Shown in pieces: positions 9,487 through 18,317 of a DNA stretch of 64,000 nt. A program made the position numbers and the translations under genes. The notes beneath the pieces were generated by a model that worked only from the letters and a program-made list of their open reading frames with translations, ran no database searches and was not told where the DNA came from. Every line of letters starts with the position of its first letter. Position 1 is the first letter of the stretch. Source of the DNA: Pedobacter deserti (GTDB lineage: Bacteria > Bacteroidota > Bacteroidia > Sphingobacteriales > Sphingobacteriaceae); the NCBI RefSeq assembly GCF_024436415.1, contig NZ_JAFMZQ010000001.1:2852001-2916000 (forward strand), in the 5' to 3' direction.

Positions 9487-10911
9487 ATGAAACATATCAT
9501 ATATCTTTCAATACTAACGGTTTTCCTTGCTGGCTGCGACAAGCAACTGGATCTGAAGCCGGAGGATACACTGCTGGACAGGGAGGTTTTTAATAACCTT
9601 AATGGAACAGAACAGGTAATGGCAGACGCCTATTTTAATTTGTTCAGGGCCAGCACCGGGTCGATATCATACCTGATAGGCGATTTTACGACGGCAAACA
9701 TAAAGCACAGCGTGTATTACGATGCCATGGATGCGGGCAACACCTCACCGGAAGATCCGGAAATCTCGGCGGTTTGGTCGGCCTACTACAAGGTGATCAA
9801 CAATGCGAACAATATTCTGGAAAAGGTTCCGCAATACGCTACTTACAGCGAGTCACTGCGGAATCAGTATATTGCCGAGGCTAAGTTTATCCGTGCACTT
9901 GCTTACCTCGACCTTCTTAAATTATTTGGTGACGGTGCGCTTACGGGAAATATGGCCGGTCTTGGCTTACCACTGCAACTGACGCCGTTTAAGGGTTATG
10001 ATACTGGTGAACTAATTCCGCGTTCGCCCAATGGCGATGTATATGCCCAGATCATAAAGGATCTAAATGAGGCGATACCTGGCCTGCCCGATCTTCATGG
10101 AGACGACCTGAAAACACGCTCGAGGGGCACGAAGGGCGCGGCTTATGCGCTGCTGACCCGGGCATATATGTACATGCATCGCTACGATGACGCGGTATTG
10201 GCTTCTACGGAGGTGCTTGGCAGACGACCAGCCACGTATGAACTGTCGAATTCCCTGTTTGCAGTTTTTCCAAACAACCAGGACGGTTCGGCTAAAGGTT
10301 TCTCAAAAGAACACATTTTTGGTTTTCCAGTAAGCCACATGAAAAGTTCTTCGACCTATGCAAGAAATAACCTTGGCGACAGCTACTTCTTTAAACGAAG
10401 TTTCTGGATAGATCCGGAATTTATGGGTATGCATGAGACCAATGACCGCCGCTTAACGCATTTGATCTTTAAGGGAGACAGTCTGGCAAATCCGGACCAG
10501 TTTTCTGCACGGGTAACGTTTAAGTTCAATGACCCCTATGGCCGCGATAATGTAACCGTGATACGGCTCTCTGAAGTCCTGCTCTCGAGATGTGAGGCAC
10601 TGGCACGGGAAGACGGAGTTGTACCAGAGGCGGTAAACCTGCTCAACGAAGTAAGAAGCAGGGCGATACCTGGAGCTATACCTTATACGGCAAGCAGTTT
10701 TGCCAGCAGGGAGCGGTTTCTGGAAGCAATTCTTAAAGAGCGGCGACTTGAACTCGCTTTTGAGGGCCATTACCGCTATGACCGCATACGCACCGGGCAG
10801 GCGCCGCGGGACAATGGCTTACCGTCGTCTAAATGGGTGCTACCCTTGCCACTATCGGAGATCCTGATTGGAAAAGGTGTGATTAAACAAAATCCGGGAT
10901 ATACTTTTTAA
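9487..10911 (+). CDS. SusD/RagB family nutrient-binding outer membrane lipoprotein
   Basis: The 474-residue product begins with a lipoprotein signal (lipobox LAGC, Cys about residue 17) followed by the typical SusD opening (LDLKPEDTLLDREVFNN). A helical TPR-like SusD core covers the middle (AEAKFIRALAYLDLLKLFGD). The C-terminal family signature is present (LLNEVRSRAIPGA, then LKERRLELAFEGHYRYDRIR). SusD proteins sit on the outer leaflet as a lid over the SusC barrel and hand over substrate. The gene follows SusC by 6 bases, as expected for a pair made together. Confidence 0.96.
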   Translation: MKHIIYLSILTVFLAGCDKQLDLKPEDTLLDREVFNNLNGTEQVMADAYFNLFRASTGSISYLIGDFTTANIKHSVYYDAMDAGNTSPEDPEISAVWSAYYKVINNANNILEKVPQYATYSESLRNQYIAEAKFIRALAYLDLLKLFGDGALTGNMAGLGLPLQLTPFKGYDTGELIPRSPNGDVYAQIIKDLNEAIPGLPDLHGDDLKTRSRGTKGAAYALLTRAYMYMHRYDDAVLASTEVLGRRPATYELSNSLFAVFPNNQDGSAKGFSKEHIFGFPVSHMKSSSTYARNNLGDSYFFKRSFWIDPEFMGMHETNDRRLTHLIFKGDSLANPDQFSARVTFKFNDPYGRDNVTVIRLSEVLLSRCEALAREDGVVPEAVNLLNEVRSRAIPGAIPYTASSFASRERFLEAILKERRLELAFEGHYRYDRIRTGQAPRDNGLPSSKWVLPLPLSEILIGKGVIKQNPGYTF

Positions 10912-10956
10912 ACATAACTATAAACGAGTGCGGACCGCCGCAAAAAACAGAAAACG

Positions 10957-12945
10957 ATGAAATTTATAAATCAATCCATGAAGAGCATGCTCCTGGCCTG
11001 CTTACTGAACCTGCTTTGTCTTCCCTTAATGGCGCAGCAAACGGGTATTAAGTACGAGAATATCAGCTTTGATCAGGCCATGAGCCAGGCTGAGAAAACC
11101 GGCAAGATCATATTTGCTGATGTGCAACGGAACACCCCTACAGAGTTGAATTTAAAGGCTGAGCAGACGGTGTTTACAATAGACAGCATCGCTGATTTCT
11201 TCTCAAAGCACATTATTGCGATCAAAATAGACATGCACTCTGATGCGGGGAAAGCCTTTGCTCCGAGACTTAACATGCTCATGTATCCCGCCTACGTTTT
11301 TTATGACGCGAAGGGAGCCGAAATAGGCTATACTAACGCAGCTGTTGTTACCAAAGATCCGGGCGTCTTAATGGAGAAAGCCCGTAGCGCCGCCGCTACT
11401 GCAAAAATCAAAATGGAAAACAAGCGCAGCGTGGCTTTCCGCTCCGAGGGCTGGAACAACTTGCTTGCACTTGCTAAGAAAGAAGGAAAACTTATTTTCC
11501 TGGATGCGCAAACCGAGTGGTGCAGACCATGCCGTATGATGGAACGTGATGTGTTTACACTGAACAAGGTGGCTGATTTTTACAACAGCAACTTCATCAA
11601 TGTAAGTAAGGATATGGAAAAAACCGACGGGCCTGCGCTGAATAAAAAATATAAGATCGGTGCCTATCCGACCTTTCTTTTTATTAACGGCGATGGTGAG
11701 GTGGTACATCAGGAAGTGGGTTACCAGGATGCAGATCCATTTATTGAGACAGGAAAAGCTGCCTTGAAAAAAGCGGGCATGAAAGACCTTTCGATAAGCG
11801 GAATTTCTTTTGGCAGTGGAAGCTGGAAAGATATGCTGCAACTGGCTGAGAAAGAAAACAAGCTGATCTTTGTGGACTGCTATGCCGTATGGTGCGGTCC
11901 GTGTAAGATCATGGATAAAGAGGTGTTTACTCAGCGTAATGTTGGCGATTTCTTTAACAGCAATTTCGTGAACGTAAAAATGGACATGGAAAAAGGTGAA
12001 GGCATCACATTGAAAAACGCCTACCAGGTAAAGGCCTATCCTACTTTTCTGTTCATCAACGGAAAGGGCGAAGAAGTACACCGCATCGTAGGTTCCTCAG
12101 CCGCGCAGGTATTTCTGGCTAAGTCAAAAGATGCACTGAACCCTGCAAAACAGCTTTCTGCAATGCATAAGCAATATGAGCAGGGCACCAGGGATCCGGA
12201 TTTTGTAACCAACTATATTTCGGCGCTTGACGCTGCGTACGAAGCTGAGAAGGCGGCGGTTGTAGCAAAGGCCTACCTCCGTTCACTACCGGAAGCAGAC
12301 CTGACATCTGCGGCCAGTTGGAACCTGATTAAAACTCATGTTAAGGATGCCACAGATCCGATGTTTGACTACGTGCTGAGCCACGCGACGGCACTTAAAG
12401 CTGCGAATCCGGCCATCAATGAAAAAGAAGAGCTGGAAAAACACTTCAATGAGAGTATCTGGGCGCAATATCGCGCTGAGGCCGCGTTCGACAAGAACAA
12501 AGAAAACCAGATCATTAAGCGAATTAAGCGCGCCGCTTTACCGAACAGGGAACAGCTGGTCCGTCAGACGAAATTACTGGCCGCAGGCAAGCGTAAGGAG
12601 TGGAAAAACTACGTTTCGATCATAAGCACTATGGTAAAGAAGAATGAGGGACTGATCAATATGCCGGTGAGCGCGGTAGTAACGTCCTTCTCATACACTT
12701 TAATTAAGGAGACTGGCCACAAATATGTGCAGCAGGTGATCGGGTGGACAGACGCTTTGATGCCGTCATTGACGAATAAATTTGATTTGTCCAAAATGCA
12801 TAGTCTTCGTGCAGCGGTATACAACGAAACGGGAGACACGCAAAAGGCCGATGACAGTAAAAAACAGGCTGAGCTGCTTGCTAATCAGGGAATGAAAGAA
12901 AGCAAAAGCGGAACGATGATGATGGTTCCGATGACGTTGAAATAG
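10957..12945 (+). CDS. triple thioredoxin-domain periplasmic protein
   Basis: The 662-residue product has a signal peptide (about 1-26, LPLMAQ) and three thioredoxin-like domains. Domain 1 (about 33-145) keeps the fold and a cis-Pro (MYPAYVF, Pro111) but has no CxxC at the expected place. Domain 2 (about 160-272) has CRPC at Cys189/Cys192, and domain 3 (about 285-398) has CGPC at Cys313/Cys316. Each is followed by a YPTFLFING cis-Pro motif. The last 260 residues are helical and Lys/Ala-rich, possibly TPR-like. The gene is the last of the ECF-FecR-Kelch-SusC-SusD run, 45 bases after SusD. A disulfide reductase or isomerase role acting on envelope proteins is inferred; the partner is unknown. 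Confidence 0.85.
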   Translation: MKFINQSMKSMLLACLLNLLCLPLMAQQTGIKYENISFDQAMSQAEKTGKIIFADVQRNTPTELNLKAEQTVFTIDSIADFFSKHIIAIKIDMHSDAGKAFAPRLNMLMYPAYVFYDAKGAEIGYTNAAVVTKDPGVLMEKARSAAATAKIKMENKRSVAFRSEGWNNLLALAKKEGKLIFLDAQTEWCRPCRMMERDVFTLNKVADFYNSNFINVSKDMEKTDGPALNKKYKIGAYPTFLFINGDGEVVHQEVGYQDADPFIETGKAALKKAGMKDLSISGISFGSGSWKDMLQLAEKENKLIFVDCYAVWCGPCKIMDKEVFTQRNVGDFFNSNFVNVKMDMEKGEGITLKNAYQVKAYPTFLFINGKGEEVHRIVGSSAAQVFLAKSKDALNPAKQLSAMHKQYEQGTRDPDFVTNYISALDAAYEAEKAAVVAKAYLRSLPEADLTSAASWNLIKTHVKDATDPMFDYVLSHATALKAANPAINEKEELEKHFNESIWAQYRAEAAFDKNKENQIIKRIKRAALPNREQLVRQTKLLAAGKRKEWKNYVSIISTMVKKNEGLINMPVSAVVTSFSYTLIKETGHKYVQQVIGWTDALMPSLTNKFDLSKMHSLRAAVYNETGDTQKADDSKKQAELLANQGMKESKSGTMMMVPMTLK

Positions 12946-12953
12946 CGGGGCAT

Positions 12954-12981
12954 AAAACAACTCCACCCAGATCGTTGTTTT
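12954..12981 (+). terminator. possible hairpin terminator after the thioredoxin gene
   Basis: An 8-bp perfect inverted repeat (AAAACAAC at 12954-12961 and GTTGTTTT at 12974-12981) with a 12-base loop follows the stop codon by 8 bases. It is AT-rich and the T-run is only the stem itself, so it may be a weak terminator or chance. Confidence 0.35.
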
Positions 12982-12992
12982 CCATATAAAAG

Positions 12993-14711
12993 TTGGAACA
13001 GCTAAAAAATATTGCCATTGTTGGCGGTGGTCCGGGCGGGTTGTTTATGTTTAAAAGACTTATTGAGTCTGGCCGACATGACATCAGCATCGATGTATAT
13101 GAGAAAAAAAATAAGCCTGGCGCCGGTATGCCATACAGTAGCGAGGGCGCTAATGATGAACACATCACCAACGTTTCAGGCAATGAGATACCGGAATTGG
13201 TGATTCCGATTGAAGATTGGATCCAGAAGGTTCATGCTGACACACTGAGCCGGTTTAACATTGATCTTGATACTTTCCATGAGTACAAAGTTCTGCCCAG
13301 ATTACTGTTTGGCGACTATCTCTGCGAGCAATTTAATTTGCTCAGGAAACAATCGAAAGAAAAAGGGATTCAGACTTCGGTGTTTTTCAACGCGGAGGTA
13401 ACGGATCTCTCGGACAATGCTGATGTGAAGAAAGTCAGGGTACATCTCTCTGATGGCACTACTAAGGCGTACGACCATATCATCGTGTGTACAGGCCATT
13501 TGTGGCCGAAGGACTGCGAAGAAACCGAAAACGGATGTTATGACTCGCCCTACCCTCCTGCAAAACTTTCCCTTAAAGTAGATTTTCCAATAGCACTAAA
13601 AGGCGCTTCGCTTACTGCCATTGATGCCATAAAGACGCTTAGTCAACATAACGGAAGGTTTTCAAGAAATAAAGCTGGCCAGTTGGTATACACGCCTGAT
13701 GAAGACAGTAAGAACTTTAAGATCGTGATGCACTCCCGAAGCGGGCTTCTCCCTGCGGTGCGCTTTCATTCGGACGACCTGCTTTCTTCGCAATACACCC
13801 GGCTTAGCTGGGAAGACATTCAGCGGAACAGGGAGCAAAACGATGGGTTTTTGTCGCTCGACTACGTATTTGAAAAGAGATTTAAAGATCTGATGTGTGA
13901 AAAACATCGGGAATTTTATGATCAGATCCGTGACATGCAAATGGAAGATTTTGTCTCGGAAATGATGGCACGTCGTCTGGACATAGACCCGGTACAGCTT
14001 TTTAAGGCGGAATATGCAGAGGCGGAGAAATCGATCAGAAGGAAGCAGTCGGTATACTGGAAGGAATCGCTTGCCGTGCTAAGTTACGCCATGAATTATC
14101 CGGCAAAGTATTTTTCGGCCGAGGATATGCAGCGTCTGCAAAAGGTGCTAATGCCCTTAATTTCCATTGTTATTGCCTGTGTACCGCAGCGTTCTGCTGA
14201 AGAAATGATTGCTTTGTTTCAGGCAGGGGTGCTGGAAATTATAGCGGTGGGCGACGATAGCCGTGTAGAAGTGAAACCTGAGGGCGGCGTGATTTATCAT
14301 TATACCGATGAATCGGGCCGACGCCTGGAGCAAGCATACGACTTGTTTGTGGACTGTACAGGCCAGCCACATCTTGCATTTAAGGATTTCCCGTTTCAGG
14401 CTTTGAAAGAACAACGTGCGGTAAGTCCGGCCCGCGTGCAGTTCAGAAACCCGGAAAATGGCATAAAGGCTCTGGAAGAAGACAGCGGGCTGGTGGAAAA
14501 AGATACAGAGGGCAGATATTTTTTACGCGTGCCTGGTATCGCGATTAACGACAGCTTTCAGGTGGTGGACGCTTACAACGCTTACAATGAACGCATTTAC
14601 GTAATGGCTGTTCCTTTTATTGGAGGCTATAATCCTGACTACTCGGGGCTGGATTTCTGTGCGACGGCCTCCGAAGTTATTATGAAAAGTTTAAATTCAC
14701 TGAGATGCTGA
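12993..14711 (+). CDS. FAD/NAD(P)-binding flavoprotein
   Basis: The 572-residue product opens with a Rossmann dinucleotide-binding motif (IAIVGGGPGGLFMFKRL, about residues 7-23) followed by an acidic residue at the end of strand 2 (DVYEKK). It matches the FAD-NAD(P)-binding family used by many uncharacterised oxidoreductases (PF13454-like). A second region with CTGHLWP (about 165-172) and a late VDCTGQPHLAF segment belong to the FAD fold. The start is TTG at 12993: an in-frame TAA at 12987-12989 and the early Rossmann motif leave no other choice. The last 7 bases overlap the DUF421 gene. Substrate and reaction are not evident. Confidence 0.8.
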   Translation: MEQLKNIAIVGGGPGGLFMFKRLIESGRHDISIDVYEKKNKPGAGMPYSSEGANDEHITNVSGNEIPELVIPIEDWIQKVHADTLSRFNIDLDTFHEYKVLPRLLFGDYLCEQFNLLRKQSKEKGIQTSVFFNAEVTDLSDNADVKKVRVHLSDGTTKAYDHIIVCTGHLWPKDCEETENGCYDSPYPPAKLSLKVDFPIALKGASLTAIDAIKTLSQHNGRFSRNKAGQLVYTPDEDSKNFKIVMHSRSGLLPAVRFHSDDLLSSQYTRLSWEDIQRNREQNDGFLSLDYVFEKRFKDLMCEKHREFYDQIRDMQMEDFVSEMMARRLDIDPVQLFKAEYAEAEKSIRRKQSVYWKESLAVLSYAMNYPAKYFSAEDMQRLQKVLMPLISIVIACVPQRSAEEMIALFQAGVLEIIAVGDDSRVEVKPEGGVIYHYTDESGRRLEQAYDLFVDCTGQPHLAFKDFPFQALKEQRAVSPARVQFRNPENGIKALEEDSGLVEKDTEGRYFLRVPGIAINDSFQVVDAYNAYNERIYVMAVPFIGGYNPDYSGLDFCATASEVIMKSLNSLRC

Positions 14712-15400
14712 TGGCTATTGACTGGAACGCCTTCCTGATAGGCGAAGAAAACTGGGAATTTCTTGTTGAGATCGCGCTAAGAACGATCATCATGTATTTC
14801 ATCATACTGCTCGGATTGCGCCTGCTTGGTAAACGCGGCGTGAAGCAGCTCTCGGTGTTCGAGCTCGTGGTGATCATTAGTTTGGGTTCCGCAGCCGGCG
14901 ACCCGATGTTTTATAAGGAAGTTGGTCTGGCCATACCTGTGGTGATCTTTTCTGTGGTCGTGGCGGCCTACCGGCTTACCACCTTTATGATGGCTAAGAG
15001 CCAGCACTTTGAAGATCTGGTGGAGGGCAAACCTGTGTATCTGGTAAGGGACGGTGAATTTTCTATCGATAATTTCGGAAAGGAAGCGCTGGCATATGAC
15101 GAGTTCTTTGCCGAACTGAGACAGCAGAGTGTTGCACATCTGGGACAGGTAGACACGGCTATTCTGGAAACTTCGGGCAACCTGAGTGTGTATTTCTTTC
15201 CTGATGATAAAGTGCAATACGGCCTACCAATACTTCCGGAAGAGTTTGAGAAATGGCTCATTAAAATTGAAAAAGGCGGTGTATATGCATGCCAGTATTG
15301 TGGCAGAGCGGTAGAACTAAAACCCGCCAGCGAGCATAAATGTAAGAAATGCAAACGGAAGCGATGGGTGAAGGCATTGAACGTCCAGAGAATCCGGTAG
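14705..15400 (+). CDS. DUF421 (YetF-like) membrane protein with C-terminal zinc-ribbon-like motif
   Basis: The 231-residue product has two to three N-terminal membrane helices (about residues 23-40, 50-66 and 74-92) followed by the soluble DUF421 domain (about 100-190, GKPVYLVRDGEF), the arrangement of the YetF/YcaP family. Function of the family is unknown. After residue 190 there is an extension with Cys196/Cys199 and Cys213/Cys216, a CxxC-13-CxxC spacing that could bind zinc, followed by a basic tail (KCKRKRWVK). The gene overlaps the flavoprotein gene by 7 bases, so the two are translated from one message. ATG at 14711 is a possible alternative start. Confidence 0.85.
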   Translation: MLMAIDWNAFLIGEENWEFLVEIALRTIIMYFIILLGLRLLGKRGVKQLSVFELVVIISLGSAAGDPMFYKEVGLAIPVVIFSVVVAAYRLTTFMMAKSQHFEDLVEGKPVYLVRDGEFSIDNFGKEALAYDEFFAELRQQSVAHLGQVDTAILETSGNLSVYFFPDDKVQYGLPILPEEFEKWLIKIEKGGVYACQYCGRAVELKPASEHKCKKCKRKRWVKALNVQRIR

Positions 15401-15446
15401 AAACAAAGCCCGCTTAACGGTTGTTATAACACATATTTCAAATCAT

Positions 15447-15839
15447 ATGACTCCACCGATATACTGGATTTTTATCCTGGCAATACCTGTAGCTTGTATA
15501 GCCTGGACGGTAACAAAAGAAGAGGTATTCAGAGAACCGCGGGAATTCTGTGTTGAGCGATCTAAAAGCTGCAAAAGCCTGTTTCAGCGCAAGCTATTTT
15601 ATATGTTTACCTGTGAATACTGCTTTAGCCATTACGTGACCATTCTGCTGCTTATTCTCACTAAATACACCCTGCTGTATCCGGACTGGCGCGGGTATAT
15701 CCTTGCCGGCTTTTCCATTGTATGGATTGCCAACGTTTATATGAGCTTATATAACCTGGTGCGTATTGACCTGAAGAAGATCAAGCTGACCGCCCAGAAG
15801 GAAGAAGAGAAATTAAAAAACGGCGATCTCTCGCCGTAA
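15447..15839 (+). CDS. small inner-membrane protein, unknown function
   Basis: The 130-residue product has an N-terminal membrane helix (about 5-21), a loop with Cys residues (EFCVERSKSC), then the segment FTCEYCFSHYVT followed by hydrophobic stretches at about 64-78 and 86-105, and a Lys/Glu-rich tail. The CxxC-F-S-H element entering a helix recalls DUF1360-type small membrane proteins, but I cannot place it firmly. It starts 46 bases after the DUF421 gene in the same direction and may be co-transcribed. Confidence 0.7.
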   Translation: MTPPIYWIFILAIPVACIAWTVTKEEVFREPREFCVERSKSCKSLFQRKLFYMFTCEYCFSHYVTILLLILTKYTLLYPDWRGYILAGFSIVWIANVYMSLYNLVRIDLKKIKLTAQKEEEKLKNGDLSP

Positions 15840-15862
15840 TTCATTATTGTTTTTTAAGTGCT

Positions 15863-16141
15863 TCAGGTCCTGATGATCTTCTCATCCTCCGACTCGTCGT
15901 CCGACCTGTCGTTTCCAAGATCAGTTTCAGGGAGGTCCGTATCGTGTGAACCGTCGGTATCGATATTCCGCTGCTCATCGTTCATGTTCTCTACCTGCGG
16001 CAATCCGCTGCCCTCCCGCTTCTCGGTTGCACTGTTGAATTTGGGCATGGCAAGGTTTTCCGGATGTTCCAAATCATAGTGTTCCGAATCCGGTTGCGGC
16101 GTCTTGTTCTTGTCTGAATCGGCTGCTTTATTTGTTTCCAT
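15863..16141 (-). CDS. small acidic disordered protein
   Basis: This 92-residue product is very rich in Asp, Glu, Asn and Ser and has almost no hydrophobic residues, so it is probably intrinsically disordered. It has no Cys, signal peptide or membrane segment. Similar short acidic proteins are common hypothetical genes in Sphingobacteriaceae. It lies convergent to the membrane protein at 15447-15839 (23-base gap) and 54 bases downstream of the yceH-like gene. I support it as a gene because the composition is protein-like and no other frame fills the space; function unknown. Confidence 0.6.
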   Translation of the reverse strand: METNKAADSDKNKTPQPDSEHYDLEHPENLAMPKFNSATEKREGSGLPQVENMNDEQRNIDTDGSHDTDLPETDLGNDRSDDESEDEKIIRT

Positions 16142-16195
16142 ATGCTTACATTAAAAGGTGTAAACATAAAACATAGCCTGAGGGCAAAAGTTTGC

Positions 16196-16843
16196 CTAAC
16201 CCATCAGTTCCTTCATCAGCTTGTCGAAGTCGGCTCGCAGCGTTGCGAGTTCCTCTTCCACACTGGCTAAACGCTGCTCCAAATCGCCCGCGGGTTTACT
16301 GTAAGCCTCGTCAGCTTCCTGTTCGACATCCGGGATCCCTGCGAAAAGATGTGCATACCTTGCTTCCTTCTGCCCTGCCCTGCGTGGCAGTTGCATCAGA
16401 TACGGCGGTTCCTCGGCCGCAAGCTTTTCAAGAACATCCTGGACTTCGTCGAGCGACTCAAACTCATACATCCTGCCCGAATTGGTATTGATCTCCCCCG
16501 GGGTTTGCGCACCGCGCAACATAAGCAGGCATATGACGGCCACCTCCGACGGGAGCACCGGAAATACGATCGCAAAGTTATGCTTATACTTTACCGAGCG
16601 GCTTGATCCGCCTGTTGCGGTAGATATAAGTCCCTTACGCTTAAGAGCATCGAGCGTGAGCGTAACGGTTTGTTCGTCGTACTGCACTACCGGCTTCCGT
16701 GATGTTTTTTGATTACATGCTGCAGTAATGGCGTTTATGGTCATGGGATAATATTCAGGGGTGGTCCTGGCCTTTTCCATGAGCACGCCAAGCACCCTGA
16801 TTTCCTCCGCGTTAAGCACGGGGAGCGTATGTTTTTCTTCCAT
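16196..16843 (-). CDS. yceH: YceH/DUF480 family protein
   Basis: The 215-residue product matches the UPF0502/YceH family. It has a first winged-helix-like unit (EEIRVLGVLMEKARTTPEYY, then a conserved TINAITAACNQKTSRKPVV) and a second (PSEVAVICLLMLRGAQTPGE, RMYEFESLDEVQDVLEKL). The C-terminal 40 residues form a short coiled coil (LEQRLASVEEELATLRADF). Family function is unresolved; the tandem winged helices suggest a nucleic-acid or protein binding role. It follows the aldo-keto reductase gene, with 6 bases between that gene's stop and this one's start codon, in the same leftward operon. Confidence 0.9.
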   Translation of the reverse strand: MEEKHTLPVLNAEEIRVLGVLMEKARTTPEYYPMTINAITAACNQKTSRKPVVQYDEQTVTLTLDALKRKGLISTATGGSSRSVKYKHNFAIVFPVLPSEVAVICLLMLRGAQTPGEINTNSGRMYEFESLDEVQDVLEKLAAEEPPYLMQLPRRAGQKEARYAHLFAGIPDVEQEADEAYSKPAGDLEQRLASVEEELATLRADFDKLMKELMG

Positions 16844-16849
16844 GTATGC

Positions 16850-17848
16850 TTATTGTTCCTGCGTTAATATTTGGTCTATCCGGCTAAGTTCCTCTGCGCT
16901 GAAGTCGAGGTTATCCAGACATTTCAGCGAGTCGGCCAACTGGCTGGCACGGCTTGCCCCTACAAGCACCGACGTTACCCGATGATCTTTCAGCAACCAG
17001 CTTAAAGCCATGTGCGCAAGCTTTTGTCCGCGGCCCTGCGCCAGCTCGTTCAAAGCCCTGATTTGCTGCAACCGGCTTGCAGTGATCTGATCCGCTTTTA
17101 AGAACCCATGCGATTTTGCCGCCCTTGAATCTTCCGGTATACCGCTCAGATATTTGTCGGTAAGCAAGCCTTGGGCTAATGGAGAAAATGGTATACAGCC
17201 CACGCCTTCCCTACCTAGTACATCCAGCAAGCCGTTTTCCACCCAGCGCTCAAACATGGAGTATTTCGGCTGATGAATGAGACATGGCGTACCCAGCTCT
17301 CTAAGCAGACGGATCGCCCGCTCGGCTTCAACAGGCTGGTAATTCGATATACCTACATAAAGTGCCTTCCCTTGTCTCACAATCAGGTCGAGCGCGCTCA
17401 TGGTTTCTTCTAATGGTGTATTTGGATCGGGACGATGATGATAGAATATATCCACATAGTCGAGCTCCATACGCTTAAGGCTCTGATCAAGACTGGATAC
17501 CAGATACTTTTTGGAACCCCAGTCGCCATACGGCCCTTCCCACATGGTATAACCAGCTTTCGAGGAAATAATCATCTCGTCGCGATAACCTAAGAAATCG
17601 CGCTTAAGTAATTTACCAAAGTTTTCTTCGGCCGATCCCGGAGGCGGGCCGTAGTTGTTCGCGAGATCGAAATGCGTTACGCCGCAGTCGAACGCCAGGC
17701 GAAGTATCTCTGCGGAATTCTCGAGCTGGTCGACATGACCGAAATTATGCCATAAACCGAGCGAAATGGCAGGGAGCTTGATGCCGCTGTTACCGCAGCG
17801 GCGATAAGGCATTGATGTATATCTGGTTGATGAGGGTGTATAGTGCAT
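16850..17848 (-). CDS. aldo/keto reductase, L-glyceraldehyde 3-phosphate reductase type (YghZ)
   Basis: The product of about 332 residues is a TIM-barrel NADPH-dependent aldo/keto reductase. The opening (PYRRCGNSGIKLPAISLGLW), the catalytic Asp/Tyr region (THFDLANNYGPPPGSAEENF), the Lys segment (ISSKAGYTMWEGPYGD) and the HHRPDPNTPLEETM block are characteristic of the YghZ/Gpr subgroup. That subgroup reduces L-glyceraldehyde 3-phosphate, methylglyoxal and similar aldehydes. ATG at 17848 is chosen; a TTG two codons upstream overlaps a promoter -7 element. Yeh-type neighbours do not specify the substrate. The yceH-like gene follows directly. Confidence 0.9.
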   Translation of the reverse strand: MHYTPSSTRYTSMPYRRCGNSGIKLPAISLGLWHNFGHVDQLENSAEILRLAFDCGVTHFDLANNYGPPPGSAEENFGKLLKRDFLGYRDEMIISSKAGYTMWEGPYGDWGSKKYLVSSLDQSLKRMELDYVDIFYHHRPDPNTPLEETMSALDLIVRQGKALYVGISNYQPVEAERAIRLLRELGTPCLIHQPKYSMFERWVENGLLDVLGREGVGCIPFSPLAQGLLTDKYLSGIPEDSRAAKSHGFLKADQITASRLQQIRALNELAQGRGQKLAHMALSWLLKDHRVTSVLVGASRASQLADSLKCLDNLDFSAEELSRIDQILTQEQ

Positions 17849-17851
17849 GAC

Positions 17852-17859
17852 CAAATATA
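17852..17859 (-). promoter_or_regulatory. -7 element of the aldo/keto reductase promoter
   Basis: On the reverse strand the octamer TATATTTG matches the Bacteroidota -7 consensus TAnnTTTG and ends 3 bases before the ATG at 17848. A clear -33 TTG at 19-21 bases was not found. If used, transcription would begin at or next to the start codon. Confidence 0.45.
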
Positions 17860-17951
17860 TGTATTAAGTACAAATTTGGAAGGTAGTTATGATTGTCAAA
17901 AACCTTTTTGATGTTATTTCGTTAGGTAATACGAGTTACGATTAATTTGAT

Positions 17952-18317
17952 ATGGGTAAAATTATACACGTTGTTGAAGATGATGATGACATCAGATTCA
18001 TCATCGAATACATACTGATGGATAGCGGATACCAGGTCTTTTCGTCGGCGACAGCCACCGCTTTCTACGAGACCATGAATAATCCTAAACCCGATCTTGT
18101 GCTGCTGGATGTGATGCTGCCAGATGGAAACGGCATCGATATTTGTCGAGATATCAGACTTTCTAAAGACGCTGACCAGATTAAAGTGATTGTTATGTCG
18201 GCACACGCCGCAGAAAAAGCGGTGTTGGAGCAGGCTTGTGCAGATAGCTTTATCAGTAAACCCTTCGATCTTGACAAATTGATTACACAGGTAAAGAAAC
18301 TCCTTCCGAACGACTAG
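17952..18317 (+). CDS. single-domain response regulator
   Basis: The 121-residue product is a lone receiver domain with no output domain. It carries the acidic pocket (EDDDD, residues 9-13), phosphoacceptor Asp53 (VLLDVMLPDGNG), the conserved Ser/Thr position (VIVMSAH) and Lys (FISKPFDL). It would be phosphorylated by a histidine kinase encoded elsewhere, since none lies nearby, and act by protein-protein contact or as a phosphate sink. It stands alone: divergent from the aldo/keto reductase (103-base gap) and abutting the transporter gene tail-to-tail with no gap. Confidence 0.95.
   Translation: MGKIIHVVEDDDDIRFIIEYILMDSGYQVFSSATATAFYETMNNPKPDLVLLDVMLPDGNGIDICRDIRLSKDADQIKVIVMSAHAAEKAVLEQACADSFISKPFDLDKLITQVKKLLPND

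Noticed and set aside
11368..12081. 237-codon frame antisense to the thioredoxin gene
   Set aside because: The sense strand contains clear CxxC thioredoxin domains; the antisense product is Phe/His-rich without signature.
3109..12945. Polysaccharide utilisation locus
   Set aside because: SusC/SusD are present, but no glycoside hydrolase, lyase or sulfatase gene lies nearby, so calling it a PUL is not supported.
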